From assembly GCA_965661625.1 (NCBI GenBank), contig CBFIEM010000019.1:1-51786 (forward strand): a DNA stretch of 51,786 nucleotides, read 5' to 3'. Source of the DNA: GCA-2705995 sp965661625 (GTDB taxonomy: Bacteria > Bacteroidota > Bacteroidia > Flavobacteriales_G > Salibacteraceae). The notes below the pieces were generated by a model. It was not told the DNA's origin, ran no database searches, and saw only the letters and a list, made by a program, of their open reading frames with translations. A program made the position numbers and the translations under genes. This document shows positions 1 through 9,200 of this stretch, in pieces; position 1 is the stretch's first letter, and each line of letters begins with the position of its first letter.

Positions 1-51
1 CGTTCAGCGAAAGACTTTTTTGTTTCGTTTTTTGGTCTTTCAAAAAATGAA
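1..51. repeat. Terminal direct repeat, left copy
   Basis: These 51 bases recur at 51736-51786 in the same orientation with one difference (t at 23, c in the other copy). The copy contains a short inverted repeat, GAAAGAC at 9-15 and GTCTTTC at 35-41, around a T-rich loop. It is most likely a dispersed non-coding repeat at which assembly stopped. Confidence 0.85.
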
Positions 52-116
52 AAGGGATAAAAAGCGTAGTCTGGTTTTATGTATTCAACGAAAAATCAAC
101 AGCCAACAGCAACCCA

Positions 117-241
117 GCGTGAGGGATGGCAGCGGCACCCCGCAGGGCAGGGAACCGCACCGAGGAGTACAGCGAACAGCCCGACTGAGGCGTTGAGGCA
201 ACCGAGCGAAGGGAGGTTGGTAAAACGTGGAGGGCACGCCC
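117..241 (+). repeat. GC-rich non-coding intergenic element, left copy
   Basis: This stretch is much richer in G and C than its surroundings. It begins GCGTGAGGGATGGCAGC and ends near CGTGGAGGGCACGCCC. The reverse complement of 51567-51653 has the same order of blocks: GCGCCAGGGAT-GAAGC at one end, an AGCCCG block in the middle and CGAGGCGTGGAAGGCGCCC at the other end. The two look like members of one structured repeat family, here in opposite orientations. Small open frames across it have no protein-like composition. Function is unknown; a structured RNA or REP-like element are possibilities. Confidence 0.6.
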
Positions 242-259
242 GAAAAATTAAATGGAGAA

Positions 260-1003
260 CTACGCCAAAACTTGTTGAAGAACCATCAAGCTTCCGCTTA
301 TAACCATAGCTACAATAAGCCATATCCGGAATTGTTCATTTGACATGCGCTGCAACAATTTTTTACCGAAGAGGTTTCCGATGGAAGTTCCTATTCCGAG
401 CATGGCGCCATATACCCATAATTCCTGATGTAACAGTCCTAAAAAGGAGTACGTGCTTATTTGAGCTAGCCCTAGAATAAAGGAGTTGGCAGTTTTTGTG
501 GCGATAAGTGCTTCTTTTTGCAAGCCCACATTGAGGTAAAACGGATTTAGAACGGGTCCCATACCACCAACCAATGTACCTATTGTGGAGACTAGGAGTC
601 CCAAAGGGATAAAGTAGGGGAGTTTCATGTTGAAAGACTGTTTGCGCTTGCCAAACCGATATTGAAAAACGGTACTGATAAGAAAGAGTCCAACAAACAA
701 TTGAACCCATGCTAAAGATAGGTGTGTAAAAAGCTGTCCGCTGAGCCATGCGCCAACGACCGCTGCTGGGGCATAGCGCCAAACCAGAGGCCAATAAATA
801 TGCTTCCAAAAGAGGATGAGACGGGTAGGGCGCCCAATGAAAGTGCCGAGGTTTACTACTGGAGCTGTGCTGCCAATTCCCAATAAAAAGGTTGTATACG
901 GAACAAGCAATAAGGCACCGCCACCTCCAGTTAACGTTGAAAGGGAAAATGAAAGCACACCACCTAGTAATAGTGCCAAACCAATACTCAAGTTCACATC
1001 CAT
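260..1003 (-). CDS. TSUP family permease (TauE/SafE-type)
   Basis: This is a membrane protein of about 247 aa with roughly seven to eight hydrophobic segments. The N-terminal half carries a glycine-rich TGGGGALLLVP stretch and the second half has GTLVGGMGPVLNPFYL, the paired glycine-rich motifs typical of the TSUP/TauE-SafE (DUF81) family. The family exports or imports small sulfur-containing or organic anions, but the substrate cannot be read from sequence. The start is placed at the ATG at 1003 (MDVNLSIG) rather than 1051, because the extra 16 residues would run into the divergent HAD gene and lack membrane character. A TAATTTTG (-7-like) lies on the minus strand at 1009-1016. Confidence 0.85.
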   Translation of the reverse strand: MDVNLSIGLALLLGGVLSFSLSTLTGGGGALLLVPYTTFLLGIGSTAPVVNLGTFIGRPTRLILFWKHIYWPLVWRYAPAAVVGAWLSGQLFTHLSLAWVQLFVGLFLISTVFQYRFGKRKQSFNMKLPYFIPLGLLVSTIGTLVGGMGPVLNPFYLNVGLQKEALIATKTANSFILGLAQISTYSFLGLLHQELWVYGAMLGIGTSIGNLFGKKLLQRMSNEQFRIWLIVAMVISGSLMVLQQVLA

Positions 1004-1044
1004 AATTGCAAAATTAAATGTATCGGATTGTTTAACATTGCACG

Positions 1045-1689
1045 ATGGCAAAAGGTATAATAAACGCCCTTATTTTAGATTTTGGTGGAGTTATTTTAAA
1101 CATCGATTATCATGCTACGGTTAGGGCATTTAATGCGCTTGGACTAAAAGATTTCGATGCGTTTTATTCGCAAGCAGCCCAGTCTGATTTATTTGATCGG
1201 TTAGAGGTGGGAGCCCTTTCCAACGATGAATTCATTGAATCCCTACGCCCGCACTTGCCTGCCAAAACAACAGATAAAGCAATAATTGATGCTTGGAATG
1301 CCCTTTTATTGGATTACAGTGCAGCGCGTTTTAGCTTTTTAGAAGGGTTGTGTGAAACGTATGCGCTTTACCTGTTGAGCAACACCAACCGCATTCATGC
1401 CGAGCAATTTACAGCTTCGTTGCACCGTGAGTTCCCCAATGTTGAACTGGCGGACTTTTTTAAGAAAGTGTATTATTCACATGAAATAGGAATGCGTAAG
1501 CCGCATCCAGAAACGTTTGAGTGGGTATTACAGGATGCTGGGTTAACTGCAGAAACTACCCTTTTTGTAGATGATAGTATTCAGCATGTGCAAGGGGCAC
1601 AGCAGGCTGGATTATATGCTTATCACCTTAAACCCGGGGAGGAAATTTACAGCGCATTACCCCGCGTCTTGGCAGAGCTCAACCAATAA
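1045..1689 (+). CDS. HAD-superfamily phosphatase (YihX-like)
   Basis: A 214-aa haloacid dehalogenase-type phosphatase of subfamily IA. The nucleophile loop is LDFGGVILNID (Asp12), motif II is LLSNTNRIH, the lysine motif is IGMRKPHPETF, and motif IV is FVDDSIQHVQGA. This set closely resembles E. coli YihX, an alpha-D-glucose-1-phosphate phosphatase, including the Gly in place of the second acidic residue of motif I. The substrate is inferred only. It lies 41 bases from the divergent permease start. Its last 33 bases overlap the convergent epimerase gene. Confidence 0.88.
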   Translation: MAKGIINALILDFGGVILNIDYHATVRAFNALGLKDFDAFYSQAAQSDLFDRLEVGALSNDEFIESLRPHLPAKTTDKAIIDAWNALLLDYSAARFSFLEGLCETYALYLLSNTNRIHAEQFTASLHREFPNVELADFFKKVYYSHEIGMRKPHPETFEWVLQDAGLTAETTLFVDDSIQHVQGAQQAGLYAYHLKPGEEIYSALPRVLAELNQ

Positions 1690-2058
1690 TCCGTTTGCAG
1701 ATTTTGGGTGAATGAACACCACCAACTTACCATCGGCCCCGGGTTTGGGATCCTCACTAATAAAGGTGAATCCTTCATTTTTTAACCGCGTAATTTCAGC
1801 GAAAATGTCGGCCACATCAAATGCAATGTGATGAATCCCTTCGCGATTTTTTTCCAAGTATTTGTGAATGGCACTGTTTGGTGCCGTAGCTTCCAATAAT
1901 TCAATTTTAGTTTCGCCAATTTGAAAAAACGAAGTTGAAACCGCTTCGCGCGCAACCGTTTCTGTTTTGTAAGGGCTTGTGCCCAACAGTTTGCGCATGG
2001 TTTCATTTGCTTTTTTGAGGTCTTTAACCGCTATTCCTAAATGTTCAATTTTTCGCAT
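1657..2058 (-). CDS. mce: Methylmalonyl-CoA epimerase
   Basis: A 133-aa protein of the vicinal-oxygen-chelate/glyoxalase fold. It opens MRKIEHLGIAVKDL and has GIHHIAFDV in the second half and LLVELCQ at the end. His6, one of His76/77 and Glu127 sit where the metal ligands of methylmalonyl-CoA epimerase are found. The enzyme interconverts (2R)- and (2S)-methylmalonyl-CoA in propionyl-CoA/succinyl-CoA metabolism. The start is set at 2058, because the 9 extra residues of the longer frame (2085) precede the conserved first strand. The gene overlaps the end of the upstream oxidoreductase by 14 bases, suggesting co-transcription. Confidence 0.92.
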   Translation of the reverse strand: MRKIEHLGIAVKDLKKANETMRKLLGTSPYKTETVAREAVSTSFFQIGETKIELLEATAPNSAIHKYLEKNREGIHHIAFDVADIFAEITRLKNEGFTFISEDPKPGADGKLVVFIHPKSANGLLVELCQDAG

Positions 2059-3091
2059 TTGCAGTTGAGTAATAATGGTTTGCAAATCTATGAATATTCA
2101 CTTCGGGGTTAAGCTTGGTGCTGTTCATCACGTGATCTAGCAGGTGGGCTGCCCAGTAAGGAGCCATAAGCACTGATTTGCTGCCCATGCCGTTAAAAAT
2201 TACGTGTTCAGGTTGCTCGGGGTGCTTGCCCAACAAGGGTTTTCGCCCTTTAACAGCTGGGCGCACACCAGCCCTGTGCTCATGAATAGTAATGGGAGCA
2301 TGAATTAAGTGAGCTATTTTTTCCTTTAGCTCTGCCAGTCCTTCTGATGAAGGCTCATTGTTAGGGGTTCTCCAATTGTAGGTGGATCCTGCCGTATATA
2401 AGCCATTCCCAGTTGGAGCAATAAAGCACCCTTTATGCCAGATGGTGTTTTGAAGGTTTATGGGGGAAGAAAATACCACAACCTCTCCTTTTACGGGTTG
2501 AAACGGAAGCCATCCAAACAATTCATGTTCGGTTGCTTTAACTCCTTCGGCCCATATGGCTAGTGCTGCATTTGGAAAATATGACCTCCAATTTGATTGA
2601 TTGAGGGATACTTGGGAATAAGCGTTTTGCGCTTCAAAAAACCTGCGCACAGCATGGAGAAAACCCGTTGGGTCTAAGTATCCTGCATGATGAAGCTCTC
2701 CCCACCCTTCTGGCGTATTCAAATCAGTTCGAGGTAGCTGAATCGTTTCCCCTAAAAAAGGTTTGTTGCGCGGTGCACTTTTATTGCCTTCCCATGCATT
2801 TACTTGTTCTACACCTGTAAATGCCTTGTGGTAAGGCATCGGAAAATAGAACGAGGCATTAAGCAATTGCTCCCATCGCGGATAACTGAGCTCAACAGTT
2901 TCAATAAAATCCGCAGCCATCCAGCCAGCCCGCATGCGTTGAAAAGATATGGGGTTCCATAAACCAGCAGCTACCCGTGATGCACTGGTAGGATAGGGAA
3001 CATCAACCAGTTGAACATTTAGCCCACACTCATGTGCACACAATGCCATTACACTTCCTGCAATTCCCTGCCCTACAATTACAAGTTGCAT
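2045..3091 (-). CDS. FAD-dependent oxidoreductase (DAO family)
   Basis: About 348 aa. The N-terminus is a Rossmann dinucleotide-binding motif, VIVGQGIAGSVMAL, followed by SRVAAGLWNP, which matches the flavin-contact region of D-amino-acid-oxidase-type enzymes. Near the C-terminus are HRAGVRPAVKGRKPLLG and GMGSKSVLMAPYWA, the conserved final FAD-binding region of this superfamily. Members oxidise amines or imino acids (glycine oxidase, ThiO, MnmC-like); the substrate is not determinable here. The start at 3091 is preferred because AAAAGG lies just upstream and MQLVIVG is a typical opening; 3103 is possible. It is followed by mce with overlap. Confidence 0.82.
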   Translation of the reverse strand: MQLVIVGQGIAGSVMALCAHECGLNVQLVDVPYPTSASRVAAGLWNPISFQRMRAGWMAADFIETVELSYPRWEQLLNASFYFPMPYHKAFTGVEQVNAWEGNKSAPRNKPFLGETIQLPRTDLNTPEGWGELHHAGYLDPTGFLHAVRRFFEAQNAYSQVSLNQSNWRSYFPNAALAIWAEGVKATEHELFGWLPFQPVKGEVVVFSSPINLQNTIWHKGCFIAPTGNGLYTAGSTYNWRTPNNEPSSEGLAELKEKIAHLIHAPITIHEHRAGVRPAVKGRKPLLGKHPEQPEHVIFNGMGSKSVLMAPYWAAHLLDHVMNSTKLNPEVNIHRFANHYYSTANAKN

Positions 3092-3191
3092 ACCTTTTCT
3101 CATTGCACTACATCAAGTTTTCTTCAAAAGAACGAAATAGATTTATATTTTAGCACGACGTACAACTTTTGAGAATGCTTGAACGTCACCT

Positions 3192-6070
3192 ATGTTGCAA
3201 AAACTTTCTATTATGAGAAACGGACTTCGATTACTTGCGGTTTTACTTACCGTTCTTTGTTTCAGCTTCACTGAAACAAAAGCCTCTCACGTTGCAGGGG
3301 CAGATATGTCATATGAATGTATAGGTCAAGATTCATTCTTGATTACACTTAATATTTTTAGAGATTGTTCAGGAATTGGAGCCCCAACTTCTGCAACGAT
3401 TCAATTGAATAGTACGTGTGGAGGTAACACATCAGTGGTTGCTGCATTACAAAACCCTGGTGGAACAGAGGTATCTCAACTTTGTCCATCACAACTAAAC
3501 TCTTCTACATGTAATGGTGGAACCCTACCGGGTATGCAGCATTACATTTATGAAGCCATTGTTGTGCTTTCACCGCCGTGTAATACATGGACCATGGGTT
3601 GGTCTACCTGTGCGCGAAATAGTTCAGTTAATGTTCAGGGTCAACCGTGTGCATGGATTGAAGCTACTATGAATAGTGTAACGGATGGCTGCAACAACTC
3701 TCCAGCGTTTACTTCGCAACCCATTCCTTATGTATGTTCTGGTCAGGTAGTAAACTATAACTATGGTGTAACAGAGGCAGATGGCGACAGCTTAGTGTAT
3801 TCTTTTAATTCAGGATACTCTGCACAAAACACGGCACTTGTTTACAATACACCAACTTATACAGCTGCTGCTCCTATTCCAGGTATTACAATTGATCCAG
3901 CAACAGGTCAAATTACATTTACTCCGCCTACAACACTTGGTAATTATATTGTTGTGGTATGTGTAGATGAGTATGACCCATCCACTGGAGCTTTACTTGG
4001 AACAACATGTAGGGATATTCAGTTTGTAGTGCAAACGTGCTCAAATCAACAACCTTACCTTCAGAGTCCAGGAATTACCAACTTTACAGGAACAGGGTTA
4101 CAAGTAGATTCTAATTCCGTTGAAGTTTGTGTTGGTCAATCCTTTTCATTTGATGTGAATTTTGCAGATTTTGATGCAAATGATTCCATCTTTCTTACAA
4201 GCAACATAACATCTGTATTACCAGGGGCGGTAGTTACCATTGTTGATGGTAACCCAGCAACACTCTCGGTAACGTGGACAGCTCAAGCGAACCTTGGTAA
4301 CTTTTTGGCTTTTGCCATCACTGCTGTAGATGATGCCTGCCCAGTTTCGGGTTTAGTTTCAGGAATTTTTGATGTTACTATTGTTCCGAGTACTTATGCG
4401 GGCCCAGACAAAACAATTTGCCAAGGAACACAGAGTGCAACTATAAGCGCAACCGGAGGCACCATTTTTACGTGGAGCGTAATTTCAGGAGATCCGATTT
4501 CAATTGGAAATAACTTCTCATGTAATCCGTGTCAGAATCCTGTGGCTTCACCATCGGTTACAACTACGTATCAAGTGGTTTCCAACCTGTCTGGAACATG
4601 TGTAAATGTAGATACGGTTACAATATTTGTAGCGCCAGACTTTACGCTTACTGTACCACCAGATACCCTTATTTGTTCGATTCAAGATTATCAACTTTAT
4701 GCAAATACCAATCAGCCTAGTTTTTCTTACACATATGATTGGGGTCCAAACGCATATTTAAATTTTGATACCATTTCGAACCCAATTACGAATCCCGAAC
4801 AGGACATAACCTATACGGTTACTGTATCAAGTGCTCAAGGATGTATAAAATCAGCGAGTACAACCATTCAGCTTTCACCTCCTTTTCCTCCAAATATCGA
4901 GGTTTATCCAACTGATATTAACGACACCGTACTGTGCTTAGGAGAGGGAACTGTCCTTACAACAGACTTGGGAGACTTAACACCTTCTAGCTGTGGTCTT
5001 GCAACAACACCATGTATTGGTATTATTGACTCTGCAGACCTAGGAACAGGAACGGCTACGAATACAGGTACATCTTACCCAGCTCCATACGGTAATTGGT
5101 ATTGGGGAGCACGTCACCAACTTCATTTCACAGCGGCAGAACTGAATGCTCAAGGTATTACAGGTGGAAAAATCACCTCATTGGCATTTGATGTTGCAAC
5201 TGTTGGCGCAACTCAAAACTTTCAGAACTACGAAATAAAAATGGGCTGTACGAGCGTATCTGACCTAACAGGAGGATGGGTAAATACGGGACTAGTTCAA
5301 GTTTTAGCGCCTGCCACTCACACCGTAACACCGGGTTGGAATACGCATCAATTCACAAATGCTTATGAGTGGGATGGAACTTCTAACCTAGTGGTAGAAG
5401 TGTGCTTTAACAATTCGAGCTTTGTATCAAATGGTAATAGTCAAACACGCTACACCAACACAGGTGTTGCTCAGTGTTTATACTACCGTGCCGACAACAG
5501 CACTGTTTGTTCAAACACAACGTCATTTGCAACACAGTCGTTGAACCGACCAAATACGCGATTTAACTACTGCACTGGAGCAGATCCTGCGGCATTCTCA
5601 TACCAATGGGTGCCAACAGGAGATACTACACAGAACATTACCGTTACTCCGGCTCCAGCGGGAACTTACACGTATACCGTATACGTAAGTGATACTGTTG
5701 GGGGATGTACAGATACGATTGATACGGAGCTGAAAGTTGTAACCGAGTATGATGCGGGTTTCTTCTTTGACGATCCCCTTTGTATTAATGGATTAACAGA
5801 TACTGCAGCACCAGTTATTGCAGGCGGTACTTGGACAGGAGCAGGTATCTCAGATACTGCATTGGGAATATTTGATCCTGCATTAGTAGGTATAGGTACA
5901 TGGCCAGTAACGTATACGATTTTAGGAAACTGTGCTAATGATTCAACGATNNNNNNNNNNNNNNNNNNNNNNNNNNNNNNNNNNNNNNNNNNNNNNNNNN
6001 NNNNNNNNNNNNNNNNNNNNNNNNNNNNNNNNNNNNNNNNNNNNNNNNNCTGATTGGATCAGGCCAATAG
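3192..6070 (+). CDS. Giant secreted adhesin-like protein 1 (interrupted by assembly gap)
   Basis: The first of three tandem paralogues. It has a signal peptide (ATG at 3192 or 3213; hydrophobic LLAVLLTVLCF core). An N-terminal domain follows (HVAGADMSYECIGQDSF, FRDC, PGMQHYIYEA), then Ig/PKD-like domains with a jelly-roll-like insertion ending in WDGTSNLVVEVCF around residues 725-735. Sequence is lost in the N run at 5951-6049. The six codons after the gap (LIGSGQ, TAG at 6068-6070) are the same as the end of the second paralogue. With 99 Ns the frame is broken and an artefactual TGA appears at 6051. Replacing the gap with the matching 1663 bases of paralogue 2 restores the frame and gives about 1480 aa with a T9SS type B domain. 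Confidence 0.85.
5951..6049. other. Assembly gap (99 N)
   Basis: A run of 99 unknown bases inside the first adhesin gene. The 153 bases before it (5798-5950) match 8813-8965 with only four differences, and the 78 bases after it (6050-6127) match 10629-10706 exactly. The true missing sequence is therefore probably close to 8966-10628, about 1663 bases, and the gap length is nominal. Confidence 0.95.
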
Positions 6071-6097
6071 TCAGTAAAACGAACTTAATAATCCGAA

Positions 6098-6127
6098 GGG
6101 GAAGCAATTTGCTTCCCCTTTTTTTTT
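6098..6127 (+). terminator. Intrinsic terminator of adhesin gene 1
   Basis: The stem GGGGAAGC (6098-6105) pairs perfectly with GCTTCCCC (6111-6118) around an AATTT loop, followed by nine T. It lies 27 bases after the true stop codon and is identical to the terminator of the second paralogue. Confidence 0.93.
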
Positions 6128-6150
6128 AGGTAAGGCAACTTTTTAAATCT

Positions 6151-6184
6151 TTGTTAAGTCTATGAGTTTGCCGTGTTATGTTTG
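6151..6184 (+). promoter_or_regulatory. Putative Bacteroidota-type promoter of adhesin gene 2
   Basis: TTG at 6151-6153, a 23-base spacer and TATGTTTG at 6177-6184 match the -33 TTG / -7 TAnnTTTG pattern of Bacteroidota primary-sigma promoters. The spacer is a little long. The start codon is 38 bases downstream. Confidence 0.55.
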
Positions 6185-6221
6185 TAACGCCTAGATTCAT
6201 AAACACGTAAACTTTTAACAC

Positions 6222-9200
6222 ATGAAAAGAATCATTCAATTTTTAACAGTCGCAATTGGGCTGTTCGTATTTGCGCAGAATGCGCAAGCGTCTCACGTAG
6301 CAGGGGGTGACCTTCAATACCAATGTATTGGACAGGACTCTTTCCTGGTTACCCTAAATTTATTTAGGGATTGTTCTGGGATTGGTGCGCCAACTGCTGT
6401 TACGCTAACATTTAACAGTACGTGTGGGCAAAACTTTACCCAAGGTTTAACCCTACAAAACCCAGGCGGTACAGAGGTGTCTCAGCTTTGTCCTACAGCA
6501 ATTAACAGTTCCACATGTAACGGTGGTTCTTTGCCAGGGATGCAGCAGTATATATATGAGGCGATTGTAGTTATTACACCACCTTGTAATACATGGACGA
6601 TGAGTTACTCGCTAAATGCGCGGAATGCATCAGTTAACGTTACCAATTCAAGTAGCCTTAACTTTTACGTAGAAGCTACCATGAACAGCGTTACGGATAA
6701 CTGCAACAACTCACCAGCGTTTACATCACAGCCAATACCTTACGTGTGTGCGAATCAGGCCGTGAATTACAACTATGGTGTAACTGAGCCTGATGGCGAT
6801 AGTCTGGTGTTCTCAATTTCATCAGGATTTTCTGGTCAAAACACGCCGCTTCCTTACAATACCCCAACGTATACAGCTACGGCTCCCATACCTGGAATCT
6901 CGATTGATCCAGCAAACGGACAGTTGACGTTTACCCCAGGGGCAACATTAGGAAACTTCATTGTGGTTGTTCGTGTAGATGAATATGATCCTGTAACAGG
7001 TTTACTTTTAGGAACCGTTTACCGCGATATTCAGTTTGTAGTACAAACGTGTTCTAACGTAATTCCAGAACTGGATGCACCAGGCATCTCTAACTTCACA
7101 GGAACAGGGTTACAAATAGACTCTAACTCTGTTGAAGTTTGCGTAGGACAATCTTTTTCGTTTGACATCGTGTTTAGTGATGCTGATCAAGCAGATTCAG
7201 TATTCTTAACATCTAATATTTCACAAGTGCTTCCAGGTGCTACTATTTCAATTGTTGATGGTAACCCAGCTGTGCTAAGTGTTGCTTGGACAGCTCAGCC
7301 GAACGTGGGGAGTTTCTTAGCATTTGCTGTAACTGCAGTTGATGATGCCTGTAACGTTTCAGGCCTTTTAACGGTAGTGTTTGATATAACCATTGTGCCG
7401 AGTACGTATGCTGGTCCTGATAAAACCATTTGTCAGGGAACTCAGAGTGCTACTTTAAGTGCAACTGGAGGTACAATCTTTACTTGGAGTGTGATTTCAG
7501 GAGATCCGATTTCAATTGGAAATAACTTCTCATGTAACCCATGTCAGAACCCTGTGGCTTCTCCATCGGTTACAACTACGTATCAAGTGGTTTCTAACTT
7601 GTCAGGTACATGTGTAAACGTAGATACGGTTACAGTATTTGTAGCGCCAGACTTTACCCTTACTTTACCCCCTGATACCTTGATTTGTTCAATTCAGGAT
7701 TTCCAGCTATACGCAAACACAAGTCAGCCGCAGTTTACGTATACCTATAATTGGTCTCCAAGTTCTACGCTGACTCAGAATAACATTTCAAATCCAGTAG
7801 CTAACCCTGTGAACCCAACTACATACAATGTAACGGTGAGCAGTGCTCAAGGATGTGTAAAAACAGATGACGTAACAATTAACCTTTCACCTCCCTTTCC
7901 AGCTAACATTCAGGTTGGTCCAACAGACATTAACGATACAACGTTGTGTTTAGGCGAAAGTGCAAACCTTGAAGTTAACCTAGGGAAAGTAATTCCTTTC
8001 ACGTGTGGGCCTTCACAAACTACATGTAGCTCTGCTAACACAGATGAATATACGAGTGGTTCAGGTCAGTTAACATTTGGTTCAGGATTTAGTTACCCTG
8101 CCCCTTACGGAAACTCTAACCGCGGTGCACGTCATCAGTTGCTTTATACTGCTTCCGAATTACAAGGTTTGGGAATGTCGGCAGGAACGATCACGAGCAT
8201 TGCCTTTGATGTGGTTACACTTACATCAGTTACCCAATACCAAAATTATGAAGTGAAGATTGGTTGTACGAGTGCTACAACACTTGCTACAGGTTGGCAG
8301 CAAAACCTAACACAGGTAGTTCAACCGTATACGCATACAACAACTACTGGTTGGAACACGCATACGTTTGATACTCCTTACGATTGGGACGGAACATCAA
8401 ACCTTGTGGTTGAAGTATGTTTCCAAAATCCAACAAATTCATTTGGTCAGAACACGCGAACAGCTTACAACAATGTTGGGGCACCAATGGTGCGTTTTTA
8501 TTCGGCAAACATTTCTAATGTTTGTTCAGGCGGAAATAATAATACGTCTTTCAACCGTCCGAATTTGAGGTTTGGTATTTGCTCAAGTGCTGATCCGGCT
8601 GCTTACACGTTCCAATGGACACCAAATTCGAACATTTCGAATGATACGGTTCAAAACCCAACAGTTAACCCTACTGTACCAACAACGTATACTGTTTATG
8701 TTGCAGATACTGTAGGAGGGTGCATCGATACCATAGAACAATACATTAATGTGGTTACTCAGTATGATGCTGGTTTCTTCTTCGAAGACCCCCTATGTGT
8801 TAACGGGATATTAGATACTGCAGCACCAGTTATTGCAGGCGGTACTTGGACAGGTCCTGGTATCTCAGATACTGCATTGGGAATATTCGATCCTGCATTA
8901 GTAGGTATAGGTACATGGCCAGTAACGTATACGATTTTAGGAAACTGTGCTAATGATTCAACGATCAACGTAGAGGTAATACCATTACCAGATGCAACGA
9001 TCACATCACCGGATGAGTTCTGTATAACAGGTGGACCGTACCAATTAACTGCCGCAACAGCAGGAGGTACATGGTCAGGAGTAGGAGTTACGGATCCAGT
9101 AGCTGGGACTTATGATCCTGCAGTAGCAGGTCTTGGAACGCACCAGTTGGTTTATACCCTTACACAGCCGTGTATATCACGAGATACGATGATGATCAAG

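Noticed and set aside
79..303. A 74-codon open frame on the plus strand, and one on the minus strand at 96-323
   Set aside because: Both lie across the GC-rich repeat element and have odd composition and no recognisable domain. They follow from the low stop frequency of GC-rich DNA.
5932..6129. An open frame running through the N gap
   Set aside because: It exists only because N runs carry no stops. The bases after the gap belong to the frame ending in TAG at 6068-6070.
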